Positions 35,479 to 43,909 of a stretch of DNA of 64,000 nt are shown here, piece by piece. Source of the DNA: an uncultured Oscillospiraceae bacterium (lineage in GTDB: Bacteria; Bacillota; Clostridia; Oscillospirales; Ruminococcaceae). Position numbers and translations under genes: made by a program. Location of the stretch: the NCBI GenBank assembly GCA_910584715.1, contig CAJUAN010000009.1:53826-117825 (forward strand), read 5' to 3'. Positions within the stretch are counted from its first letter, which is position 1. Each line of letters opens with the position of its first letter. The notes under the pieces were generated by a model, which was not told the origin of the DNA, ran no database searches, and worked only from the letters and a program-made list of their open reading frames with translations.

Positions 35479-36531
35479 ATGAGTATATTAAATTTTTTTA
35501 AAAATAAAACCTTGCTTATAACCGGCGGCACAGGCAGTTTTGGCAGCACTGTACTAAAACACTTTTTAGATTCGGAGCTCACTGAAATAAGAATATTTTC
35601 CCGTGATGAGAAAAAACAGGACGATATGCGTCACGAATTGCAGGCAACGCACCCTGAGTTTGCTGGAAAAGTAAAATTCTATATTGGTGACGTGAGAAAT
35701 ATGCGTTCCGTTGAGGAAGCTGTTCAGGGTGTGGACTACATATTTCACGCGGCAGCCTTGAAGCAGGTGCCGTCCTGCGAATTTTTTCCTATGGAGGCAG
35801 TTCGCACAAATGTGGAGGGAACCGACAACGTACTTCACGCTGCGGTGGCGGCGGGAGTAAAACGTATAGTATGCCTTTCGACTGACAAGGCGGCATACCC
35901 CATAAATGCAATGGGAATTTCAAAGGCTATGATGGAAAAGGTCATAAAAGCCAACGCACGGAATGCAGCGGGAAAAACAACGATTTGCTGTACTCGTTAC
36001 GGAAATGTTATGTGCAGCCGCGGCTCGGTAATACCTCTTTTTATCGACCAGATCAGAGCAGGAAATCCAATAACAATAACTGACCCGAATATGACCCGTT
36101 TTTTGATGAACCTTGACGAAGCGGTTGCTCTTGTAATGTTTGCTTTTGAACACGGTGAAGCGGGAGATTTATTTGTACAAAAATCAGACGCAAGCACTAT
36201 CGGAGACCTTGCAAAAGCAGTTCAGAAACTGTTTGGGGATACTGGCACAAAAATAATAGGAACTCGCCATGGAGAAAAACTTTATGAAACTTTATTGACA
36301 AATGAAGAGCGTTTAAGAAGTATTGATATGGGAAGTTATTTCCGTGTAGTTCCCGACGACCGCGATCTTAATTATGATAAATTTTTTGTGGACGGTCAGG
36401 TCAGCACTATGGCTGATAACGCCTACACGTCTCATAATACCAGTCGTTTGGACGTTGAGGGGACGGTTAGAAAAATCCTCACAACAGACTATGTACAGGA
36501 CGCTTTGAAAAATTTCGGAGGCGCAAAATGA
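35479..36531 (+). CDS. fnlA: UDP-GlcNAc 4,6-dehydratase/5-epimerase (FnlA/WbjB/CapE)
   Basis: 350 residues. TLLITGGTGSFGSTVLKHFL is the NAD(P)-binding motif; EIRIFSRDEKKQDDMRHEL, HAAALKQVPSCEFFPMEAVRTN, STDKAAYPINAMGISKAMMEK and CTRYGNVMCSRGSVIPLF are family blocks, with catalytic M..K in place of Y..K as in CapE. It converts UDP-GlcNAc to UDP-4-keto-6-deoxy-L-talose-type intermediate, the first step to UDP-L-FucNAc. ATG 35479 is chosen because GGAGAG lies 8 bases before it. It overlaps the next gene by ATGA. Confidence 0.92.
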   Translation: MSILNFFKNKTLLITGGTGSFGSTVLKHFLDSELTEIRIFSRDEKKQDDMRHELQATHPEFAGKVKFYIGDVRNMRSVEEAVQGVDYIFHAAALKQVPSCEFFPMEAVRTNVEGTDNVLHAAVAAGVKRIVCLSTDKAAYPINAMGISKAMMEKVIKANARNAAGKTTICCTRYGNVMCSRGSVIPLFIDQIRAGNPITITDPNMTRFLMNLDEAVALVMFAFEHGEAGDLFVQKSDASTIGDLAKAVQKLFGDTGTKIIGTRHGEKLYETLLTNEERLRSIDMGSYFRVVPDDRDLNYDKFFVDGQVSTMADNAYTSHNTSRLDVEGTVRKILTTDYVQDALKNFGGAK

Positions 36532-37742
36532 AAATTTTAGTAACGGGCGCAAAAGGCTTTGTAGGAAAAAATCTTGTGGAATTTTTAAAATGCATCCGCG
36601 ATGGAAAAGACCGTGTACATAAAATAAACGGACTTAAAAATACATCGGATTTGAAAATTTACGAGTACGATAAAGATAATTCTGAGGAAGAATTGGATTT
36701 ATTTTGCCGTGACTGTGATTTTGTTTTCAATCTTGCGGGAGTGAACCGTCCGCAGGATAATTCGGAATTTATGAAGGGGAACTTCGGATTTGCAGATACG
36801 CTTCTGGGCTATTTGAAAAAATACAAAAATATGTGTCCCATAATGCTTTCTTCTTCGATTCAGGCATCTTTGACGGGACTATATGCGGATTCCGATTACG
36901 GAAAATCAAAGTTTGCGGGAGAGAATTTATTTTTTGATTACGCAAAGGAAACAGGCGCAAGAGTGTTGGTGTATCGGTTTCCAAACCTTTTCGGGAAATG
37001 GTGCAGACCCAATTACAACTCGGTTATTGCAACGTTTTGCAATAATATTGCAAATAATCTTCCGATAAAAATAAACGATGAAAAAACAGAGCTTGAGCTT
37101 TTGTATATTGACGATCTGCTTAATGAAATGATCGCGGCATTAAACGGAAATGAACATTGCTGTAATTTTAACGGCACGGAAATTACAGAAACTGAAAACG
37201 GAAAATATTGTTATGTGCCAACGGTTCATAAAGCCACTCTTGGAGAAATAGCAAGACTTTTGTACTCATTTAACAAGCAGTCAAAAACGCTTTTAATTCC
37301 CGAAATTCCTGATAATTCTTTTGCAAAAAAATTATATTCCACATACTTATCATATCTGCCAAAGGAAAAGATTTCGTACCCTTTAAAAATGAATATCGAC
37401 GAAAGAGGCAGTTTTACAGAGCTTTTAAAAACGGAAAAGTGCGGACAGTTTTCTGTAAATATCAGCAAGCCGGGAATTGCAAAGGGCAAACACTGGCATA
37501 ATTCAAAATGGGAATTTTTTATTGTAGTAAGCGGTCACGGTCTTATCAGAGAAAGAAAAATCGGTACCGATGAAATTATTGAATTTGAAGTCAGCGGGGA
37601 AACCATTGAAGCTGTCCATATGCTGCCCGGATGTACTCACGAAATAATTAACTTGTCGGATACCGAAAATCTTGTTACGGTAATGTGGGCAAACGAGCAG
37701 TTTGACCCAAACTATCCCGATACTTTTTTTGAACCCGTCTAA
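36528..37742 (+). CDS. fnlB: Bifunctional 4-keto reductase/cupin epimerase (FnlB/WbjC/CapF)
   Basis: 404 residues. N-terminal reductase domain with ILVTGAKGFVGKNLVEFL and SSIQASLTGLYADSDYGKSKFAGE (S...Y..K triad); C-terminal cupin starting near residue 285 with the metal-binding-type KGKHWHNSKWEFFIVVSGHGLIRER. This two-domain layout is specific to CapF/WbjC. It acts after FnlA to give UDP-N-acetyl-L-pneumosamine-type product. The FnlA-B-C order is intact. Confidence 0.92.
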   Translation: MKILVTGAKGFVGKNLVEFLKCIRDGKDRVHKINGLKNTSDLKIYEYDKDNSEEELDLFCRDCDFVFNLAGVNRPQDNSEFMKGNFGFADTLLGYLKKYKNMCPIMLSSSIQASLTGLYADSDYGKSKFAGENLFFDYAKETGARVLVYRFPNLFGKWCRPNYNSVIATFCNNIANNLPIKINDEKTELELLYIDDLLNEMIAALNGNEHCCNFNGTEITETENGKYCYVPTVHKATLGEIARLLYSFNKQSKTLLIPEIPDNSFAKKLYSTYLSYLPKEKISYPLKMNIDERGSFTELLKTEKCGQFSVNISKPGIAKGKHWHNSKWEFFIVVSGHGLIRERKIGTDEIIEFEVSGETIEAVHMLPGCTHEIINLSDTENLVTVMWANEQFDPNYPDTFFEPV

Positions 37743-37759
37743 AAACAGGAGAAATTTTT

Positions 37760-38941
37760 ATGGAACTAAAGCTTGATTATTCAGCTGTTAAATTCAAAAA
37801 TAACGGCAAATTAAAATTGCTGATAATAGTCGGTACTCGTCCCGAAATAATTCGGCTGTCTGCTGTGATAAATAAATGCAGAAAATATTTTGACGCTGTT
37901 CTTGCTCATACGGGACAGAATTACGATTACAATTTAAACGGCATATTTTTCCGTGATCTGAAGCTTGCCGAACCCGAAGTTTACATGAATGCAGTTGGCG
38001 ACGATCTTGGAGCAACGGTTGGGAATATAATCAACAGCTCCTACAAATTAATGTCTCAAATAAAGCCCGACGCGCTTTTAATTCTGGGAGACACCAACAG
38101 CTGCCTTTCAGCAATATCTGCAAAGCGACTGCATATCCCGATATTTCATATGGAGGCGGGCAACCGCTGCAAGGACGAGTGTCTGCCGGAGGAAACAAAC
38201 CGCAGGATAGTTGATATAATTTCCGACGTGAATATGGCGTACAGCGAGCACGCGAGGAAATATCTGCATGAGTGCGGACTTCCAAAGGAGCGGACGTATG
38301 TTACGGGGTCTCCTATGGCAGAGGTGCTGCGAAATAATCTCGGTGAAATCGAAGCTTCCGGCATACTGAAAAAACTGGATTTGCAGCCTCAAAAATACAT
38401 ACTTTTATCGGCGCACCGAGAGGAAAATATTGATACTGAAAGAAATTTTCTGTCGCTTTTTAATGCAGTAAATAAGCTTTCGGAAAAATATGATATGCCG
38501 ATTTTATACAGTTGTCACCCGCGTTCTAAACACAGGCTGGAGGCATCCGGATTTCAGCTTGACAAAAGGGTTATTATGCACGAACCGCTGGGTTTTCACG
38601 ACTACAATAATTTGCAGCTAAATGCTTTTGCGGTGGTGTCCGACAGCGGTACTCTGCCGGAGGAATCCAGCTTCTATACAAGTATAGGAAAACCGTTTCC
38701 TGCCGTATGCATACGCACCTCAACGGAGCGCCCCGAAGCGTTGGATAAGGGTTGCTTTGTGCTTGCGGGAATAGATGAAAAAAGTCTTTTGCAGGCTGTG
38801 GAAACAGCGGTAAATATGATTTCCGAGAGCGATAACGGTATTCCCGTTCCCGACTATACCGATGAAAATGTCAGCGCTAAAGTCGTTAAGATTATACAGT
38901 CCTATACTGGTATTGTTGATAGAATTGTGTGGAGAAAATAA
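37760..38941 (+). CDS. fnlC: UDP-sugar 2-epimerase (FnlC/CapG, WecB family)
   Basis: 393 residues. LLIIVGTRPEIIRLSAVINKC, AHTGQNYDYNLNGIFF, LGDTNSCLSAISAKR, FHMEAGNRCKDECLPEETNRRIVD, SAHREENID and VSDSGTLPEESSF are signature blocks of the non-hydrolysing WecB family. In the context of fnlA and fnlB it should epimerise C2 to give UDP-L-FucNAc, and not serve UDP-ManNAc synthesis. GGAG lies about 10 bases before the ATG. Confidence 0.92.
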   Translation: MELKLDYSAVKFKNNGKLKLLIIVGTRPEIIRLSAVINKCRKYFDAVLAHTGQNYDYNLNGIFFRDLKLAEPEVYMNAVGDDLGATVGNIINSSYKLMSQIKPDALLILGDTNSCLSAISAKRLHIPIFHMEAGNRCKDECLPEETNRRIVDIISDVNMAYSEHARKYLHECGLPKERTYVTGSPMAEVLRNNLGEIEASGILKKLDLQPQKYILLSAHREENIDTERNFLSLFNAVNKLSEKYDMPILYSCHPRSKHRLEASGFQLDKRVIMHEPLGFHDYNNLQLNAFAVVSDSGTLPEESSFYTSIGKPFPAVCIRTSTERPEALDKGCFVLAGIDEKSLLQAVETAVNMISESDNGIPVPDYTDENVSAKVVKIIQSYTGIVDRIVWRK

Positions 38942-38974
38942 TTATTTTATTTTTTTATGGAAAGCGTGCATTTT

Positions 38975-40039
38975 ATGACTGCAAAATTTTATTTAAAAGA
39001 AAGACTTTTGTGTAAAACAGATAAATACTTGTTTTGCTATCATAAGGGATGTGTTGTTTTAAGGAAAAGTAAAGATAAAAGTATCATAAATAAATTGCGT
39101 ATTCAATCAATTATGAAATCCACACGAGCTGCAGAACGAGTTTTAAGATACGAGCCGAGAGCCGCTTTTCAAATAGATGATGAAAATTTTGCTTTTGCAT
39201 TGCATGGAGCTGTTTATAATTATTCAGTTAAAAAAAATATAATTACCGCCGAACATTATTTTGCAAAGGGTATGAACAACCCTTTGAAATTTTGTGTAAG
39301 ATATGATGAAAACGGAAATATTGTTGAAGCACTTTACGGCGAATATATTTGGAATACCGAAAACGGATCCGTTTCAATTTACCGTTATAGAAACAAAATT
39401 TGGTCGGAGGTTTTTGTTTTTCCTCCAAATTCAATAAAGCATATTCACAATATTGTTTATGACCAATATAAAGACAGGTATCTGATCTTGACGGGTGACA
39501 GTGATTCCGAATCTGGAATTTGGAAAGCGGATACAGATTTTAAAAATGTTGAACCGATTATATCTGGAAAGCAAATATATCGAGCGTGTGTTGCGTACCC
39601 AACAAAGAACGGTATTTATTACGCTACGGATACTCCTCTTGAACAAAATAAGCTGTATAAATTATATGAAAACAACGACGGAAGCGTATCACTTGATAAA
39701 ATTTACGATATGCCCGGACCGTGTATTTATGGAATTATACTTGACGACAATTTATTCATGTCAACGTCAGTTGAGGGCGATCCATCGGTTGGCAAATTTC
39801 GATACAGATTGTCCTATAGGCTTGGGAAAGGTGTTAAGGACAGAAATGTACATATAATTAAATGCTCTGTCGAAGGGAATGTCAGTGAAATAGCGTCATT
39901 TAAAAAAGACATTTTACCAATGTGGCTGTTTCAGTTCGGTAATGCGTTATTTCCCGTACAAACAGACAAAAGTGCACTTTATTTGTATCCGCAAAGCGTC
40001 AAAGGTAAAAAAGGAACATATGTTATTTATAATGATTAA
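38975..40039 (+). CDS. Unknown protein of polysaccharide locus, propeller-like
   Basis: 354 residues, no signal peptide or membrane helix. The chain alternates short beta-like strands with recurring elements such as YKDRYLILTGDSDSESGIWKADTDF, RACVAYPTKNGIYYATDTPLEQNKLYKLYENNDG and IYGIILDDNLFMSTSVEGDPS, which recall blades of a five- or six-bladed propeller of the sialidase/GH43-like kind. No catalytic set is recognisable. The ATG at 38975 is preferred because GGAAAG lies about 10 bases upstream; an ATG 6 codons earlier has no site. It may bind or process a glycan intermediate, but function is unknown. Confidence 0.65.
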   Translation: MTAKFYLKERLLCKTDKYLFCYHKGCVVLRKSKDKSIINKLRIQSIMKSTRAAERVLRYEPRAAFQIDDENFAFALHGAVYNYSVKKNIITAEHYFAKGMNNPLKFCVRYDENGNIVEALYGEYIWNTENGSVSIYRYRNKIWSEVFVFPPNSIKHIHNIVYDQYKDRYLILTGDSDSESGIWKADTDFKNVEPIISGKQIYRACVAYPTKNGIYYATDTPLEQNKLYKLYENNDGSVSLDKIYDMPGPCIYGIILDDNLFMSTSVEGDPSVGKFRYRLSYRLGKGVKDRNVHIIKCSVEGNVSEIASFKKDILPMWLFQFGNALFPVQTDKSALYLYPQSVKGKKGTYVIYND

Positions 40040-40048
40040 GGAGAATTT

Positions 40049-41602
40049 ATGAATAAATTGACTATACTGGAAAGGATCCATAAATATGCCTCTCAAAATG
40101 GAGATAGAACCGCAGTTTTTAATCCATGTGAAAATCCGTCGGGCATGACATACAAAGAGCTTTACTGCAGAGCTGTGAAGCTTGCGGAATATTTAAACAA
40201 TACTGTCAATGATACAAATCCTATTGTTGTCTATGGACACAAAAATCCGTATAGCATTGTTTCATTTCTTGCGTGTGTATTATCGGGACATTCATATTGT
40301 CCGGTGGATGTGTCGGTTCCCGATAGCCGTATTGACATGATACTCGATCAAACACAAAGCGGCATTGTGCTGGCAACCGAAGAATTTTACTCTGATAAGA
40401 CCGGGGTACTTGATTTAAAACAAATAGTTGAAATTTGCAGTTGTGCGGCTGAAACCGTTAAACCCATTCCGAAAGAAAGTATCAGCGGAGATCAAACTTT
40501 TTATATAATTTTTACTTCCGGAAGCACTGGCAATCCTAAAGGAGTGGAGATCACTTCAAATAATTTAAATAACTTTCTATCATGGTCGTCAACATTAGGA
40601 GATGAAAAGCCTTATGATCCGGATACGGTATTTTTAAATCAAGCGCCGTTTTCTTTTGATTTGTCCGTGATGGATCTTTATACAAGCCTATATTGCGGAA
40701 GCAGGCTTTGTATGATGGAAAAAAAGGTACAGGCTGATTTAGGCGCCATAACCCCGTTTTTAAGAGAAAATAAAATTTCCGCTTTTGTTTCAACGCCGTC
40801 CTTTGCAAATATGTGCCTTGTGGATAAAAATTTTAATTCCGAAACGCTTCCCGAGCTTACAAGGTTCTTTTTCTGCGGAGAAACTCTTGAAAACAAGACA
40901 GCTTCAAAGCTTATAAAACGTTTTCCAACCGCCGTAATTCAAAATACTTACGGTCCTACAGAGTCAACGGTTGCTGTCAGCAGTGTTCGCATAACCGAAG
41001 AAATTATTGAGCGTTATGATCCTCTGCCTGTTGGATATCCAAAAGAAAATACCGATTTCATAATTTCAGAACCTGTAAATAACATTGAATTTGAAAACGG
41101 ACATAAAACCGGAGAAATCTTAATAACCGGAGATACATTGGCAAAAGGATACTTTGGAAGGAAAGATCTTACCGATAAAGCCTTTGTCTTATATGATTGC
41201 GGCACTGATAAAGTACGCGCTTACCGTACGGGAGATTTAGGTTATCTGGACAAAGGACAGCTTTTTTATAAAGGAAGGATAGATTTACAGATCAAGCTTA
41301 ACGGTTACCGAATTGAAATCGGAGACATCGAAAGCAGCATTTTAAAAAATGAGATCGTTTCAGCGTGCGCTGTTATTCCGCGTATCAATTCAGGCAAAGT
41401 CAAATCGCTTGCCGGCGTTGTTGTTTTGACGGACGTGAACATTGAAAAAAGTGCTGCTGAGGAAAAAATTATCTCTGAATTAAAAAAGCTTGTTCCCCCG
41501 TATATGATTCCGCAAAACTATATATTTTTAAACGTTATTCCAATGACCGATAACGGCAAGGTCGACAGAAAAAAACTAATAAGCATTATTGAGGAGAATT
41601 AG
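40049..41602 (+). CDS. DltA-like adenylating enzyme (amino-acid or acyl activation)
   Basis: 517 residues, the size of DltA. AMP-binding motifs: FTSGSTGNPKGVEIT (P-loop), NQAPFSFDLSVMDLY, FFFCGETL, QNTYGPTEST, YRTGDLGYL, YKGRIDLQIKLNGYRIEIGDIE and the C-terminal catalytic Lys in DNGKVDRKKL. DltA loads D-alanine onto DltC for teichoic-acid esters. Here a carrier protein gene follows within 5 bases, but there are no dltB or dltD genes, and an AAC(3)-like acyltransferase takes their place. The acyl group may be D-Ala or another amino or hydroxy acid. Confidence 0.88.
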   Translation: MNKLTILERIHKYASQNGDRTAVFNPCENPSGMTYKELYCRAVKLAEYLNNTVNDTNPIVVYGHKNPYSIVSFLACVLSGHSYCPVDVSVPDSRIDMILDQTQSGIVLATEEFYSDKTGVLDLKQIVEICSCAAETVKPIPKESISGDQTFYIIFTSGSTGNPKGVEITSNNLNNFLSWSSTLGDEKPYDPDTVFLNQAPFSFDLSVMDLYTSLYCGSRLCMMEKKVQADLGAITPFLRENKISAFVSTPSFANMCLVDKNFNSETLPELTRFFFCGETLENKTASKLIKRFPTAVIQNTYGPTESTVAVSSVRITEEIIERYDPLPVGYPKENTDFIISEPVNNIEFENGHKTGEILITGDTLAKGYFGRKDLTDKAFVLYDCGTDKVRAYRTGDLGYLDKGQLFYKGRIDLQIKLNGYRIEIGDIESSILKNEIVSACAVIPRINSGKVKSLAGVVVLTDVNIEKSAAEEKIISELKKLVPPYMIPQNYIFLNVIPMTDNGKVDRKKLISIIEEN

Positions 41603-41607
41603 AGAAA

Positions 41608-41862
41608 ATGGAAAATATAAAAGACATCGTTTTAGATCTGATTGTTGATATTTGCGCAACTAAAAAGGTTCTTAAAGATTCGGACATGGATCTTATAAAA
41701 TGCGGCTATATTGACTCAATGGGGGTTGTCGAACTTCTTACGGGGATTGAAGATGAGTTCGACGTTGAAATACCGTTGGAAAGCTTCAATCCTGATGATT
41801 TTAATACTGTGAATAAAATTGTAAAGTTTGTAGAAAAGAATATTGCGAATGACGGCAATTAA
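41608..41862 (+). CDS. Acyl/aminoacyl carrier protein (DltC-like)
   Basis: 84 residues, acidic, with IDSMGVVELLTGIEDEFDVEIP. Ser in DSMG is the 4'-phosphopantetheine attachment site. It has the helix spacing of a small ACP/DltC. It is encoded 5 bases after the adenylating enzyme and 19 bases before an acyltransferase-like gene, so it should carry the activated acid as a thioester between the two. The need for a phosphopantetheinyl transferase must be met from elsewhere. Confidence 0.9.
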   Translation: MENIKDIVLDLIVDICATKKVLKDSDMDLIKCGYIDSMGVVELLTGIEDEFDVEIPLESFNPDDFNTVNKIVKFVEKNIANDGN

Positions 41863-41881
41863 GCTTTAAAAGGAGAAAAAA

Positions 41882-42805
41882 GTGCTAAATAAAATTTTGG
41901 AGAGAAGCGGAACCTTAGAGGTCTTTCTGAGGAAAACTGTTACCGCGTTTGCACCGTTAAAAAAAAGGATAAAACGCATTTTAAAAAATAAGGCAAAAAC
42001 AGAAAGTCCACAAACTGAAAATATTGATCAAATAAAAAAATTTAAAGAAAGTCTTTCAGGCTGCGGAATCAAAAGCGGTGATATTGTAATAGTGCATTCA
42101 TCCTTCGACGGTTTAAAAAATCTCGGATTGAGCGCTGAAAAAATTATTGATTTAATTTTTGAAGTATTTCCGGATTCCACATTAGCGTTTGCAGCCTACC
42201 CGATTGAATCCGGAAAAAAGAAGGGGCTATATAAATATGACCCTAAAAACACAATTTGTTGGACGGGCGTACTTCCTAATATTTTTTTGAAAAAAGAAGG
42301 CGTTATACGCTCTGAATTTCCATATAACTCTTTAAGCGCAGCCGGTAAAGAGGCTGAAGCGATGATGAAGGATAATTTAAAAAGCTTACGTCCGCACGAT
42401 ATGTATTCTGCATGGGAGTTCTGCCGTCAAAGGCATGCGAAAATATTATTTTTGGGTACTTCTTCGCGGGAAGCAAATACAATGGCTATTCATATGGTAC
42501 CCGATATTATGGGTGAAAAATGGCCTGTTGAACATTGGTACACGCAAAGAAAATATTTTATCAAAACAGACAAAGGCTGTATTGAAAAAACGATAGAAAT
42601 TCAAGACGGCTTCTGGTACAGATATGTAAATGAATACAAGACGGACAAAGCTTTAAAGGACAGCGGACTTTTAAGAGATATAAGCATAAATAACACTATG
42701 ATTGAAATTATTGACGACTCATTCAAGATGATGGATTTTTTGACAGAAAGATGCGGTAACGGCGATTTAATGTATAAAATACCCAAAAAATTTTATAAAA
42801 AATAA
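41882..42805 (+). CDS. AAC(3)-fold N-acyltransferase homologue
   Basis: 307 residues from a GTG start behind AAAGGAG. After a basic ~50-residue N-terminal extension, the AAC(3) pattern appears: GIKSGDIVIVHSSFDGL, WTGVLPNIFLKKEGVIRSEFPYNSLSAAGKEAE, LFLGTSSREANTMAIHMVPDIMG. In aminoglycoside acetyltransferases the second block normally reads R-S-x-H-P-x-x-S; here Phe (residue 146) replaces that His. The next conserved His (MAIHM) is kept. With the adenylating enzyme and carrier protein upstream, it probably transfers a carrier-bound acyl or aminoacyl group to an amino sugar. It should not be read as antibiotic resistance. Confidence 0.8.
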   Translation: MLNKILERSGTLEVFLRKTVTAFAPLKKRIKRILKNKAKTESPQTENIDQIKKFKESLSGCGIKSGDIVIVHSSFDGLKNLGLSAEKIIDLIFEVFPDSTLAFAAYPIESGKKKGLYKYDPKNTICWTGVLPNIFLKKEGVIRSEFPYNSLSAAGKEAEAMMKDNLKSLRPHDMYSAWEFCRQRHAKILFLGTSSREANTMAIHMVPDIMGEKWPVEHWYTQRKYFIKTDKGCIEKTIEIQDGFWYRYVNEYKTDKALKDSGLLRDISINNTMIEIIDDSFKMMDFLTERCGNGDLMYKIPKKFYKK

Positions 42806-42825
42806 ATTTATTCCGAGGTGCTTTT

Positions 42826-43887
42826 GTGAGATTTATTGTAATAGATATTGCGGCAAGTTCGGGGGGAGCCATGACAATATTAAAAGGCTTTTATAATTAT
42901 ATAAAAGCCAATTCAGAACATGAGTGGATTTTTCTTTTAAGCGATAATTATATTGAAGAAACTGACAATATCAAGGTGTGGGTTTACGCCAAGCAAAAAC
43001 AAAGCAGATTCAGACGATTACTGTTTGATTTTTTTACAGGCAGAAATGTTATAAGGAAGTCAGGAGCGGACGCTATTGTTAACTTTCAGAATACAAGAAT
43101 TTGCGGCTCAAAAGTTCCGCAAATAATATATCAGGATCAGCCAATACCGTTCCAAAAAGCTAAAAGTTTTTCTTTTTTTAAAAAAGATGAAAGAGATATG
43201 GCTGTGTATCAATATTTAATTGGAGCGATGGTCAAAGCGGCGACAAAAAAATCGCAGTCTGTTGTTGTACAAACTGAATGGATGAGAAATGCAGTTATAA
43301 AGCAATGCCGCGTTCCGGTGGAAAATGTTTATTTAATTCCGCCGGCAATTGATTTACCGGAAATATTTTACAGAGAATCAGAGACAGCTCAGTATGATCA
43401 AAGGAATTTCTTTTACCCCGCTTCAGACGCGGTTTATAAAAATCATGAATGTATTTATAAAGCGTGCAAGCTGCTTGAAGAGGAAAATATAAGTATAAAA
43501 ATGTCCGTAACAATTAAAGGAAGCCAATCGTCAAATATTGAATTTTTAGGCGCTATTCCATATGAAGAAGTTATCAGAAAGTACAAGACTTCTACGCTTG
43601 TATTTCCGTCGTACATTGAAACCTACGGTCTTCCCCTTGCCGAGGCAAGGAGACTTAACTGCATTGTTCTGGCGGCAGATACAGAATTTTCAAGGGAATT
43701 GCTTAACGATTATAACAACGCATATTTTTTTAATTATGAAAAACCGGACGAGCTTGCCGCTCTTATGAAAAAGGTTGCGCTGGGCAATATTAAAAGGGAA
43801 CATAATGCTATCGTTTTTAACGAGGACGGTCTATTTGACGGTTGGGAAAAATTTCATGAAATTTGTGTGATTACCGCACAAAATTAA
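42826..43887 (+). CDS. GT4-family glycosyltransferase
   Basis: 353 residues from GTG 42826, with GAGGTG 5 bases upstream. The N-terminal domain has GGAMTILKGFYNYI; IIYQDQPIPFQ and VVVQTEWMRNAV lie in the middle; the C-terminal domain shows NFFYPASDAVYKNHE, FLGAIPYEEVIRKYKTSTLVFPSYIETYGLPLAEARRL, the E-x7-E donor-binding region of GT4 retaining enzymes. Adds one sugar to the lipid-linked repeat unit; donor unknown. Confidence 0.85.
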   Translation: MRFIVIDIAASSGGAMTILKGFYNYIKANSEHEWIFLLSDNYIEETDNIKVWVYAKQKQSRFRRLLFDFFTGRNVIRKSGADAIVNFQNTRICGSKVPQIIYQDQPIPFQKAKSFSFFKKDERDMAVYQYLIGAMVKAATKKSQSVVVQTEWMRNAVIKQCRVPVENVYLIPPAIDLPEIFYRESETAQYDQRNFFYPASDAVYKNHECIYKACKLLEEENISIKMSVTIKGSQSSNIEFLGAIPYEEVIRKYKTSTLVFPSYIETYGLPLAEARRLNCIVLAADTEFSRELLNDYNNAYFFNYEKPDELAALMKKVALGNIKREHNAIVFNEDGLFDGWEKFHEICVITAQN

Positions 43888-43909
43888 TTTACTATAAAGA
43901 AGTGATAAA

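Noticed and set aside
41882..42805. Aminoglycoside resistance gene (AAC(3) similarity)
   Set aside because: It is embedded in a polysaccharide operon directly behind an adenylating enzyme and carrier protein, and lacks the usual RSxHP histidine.
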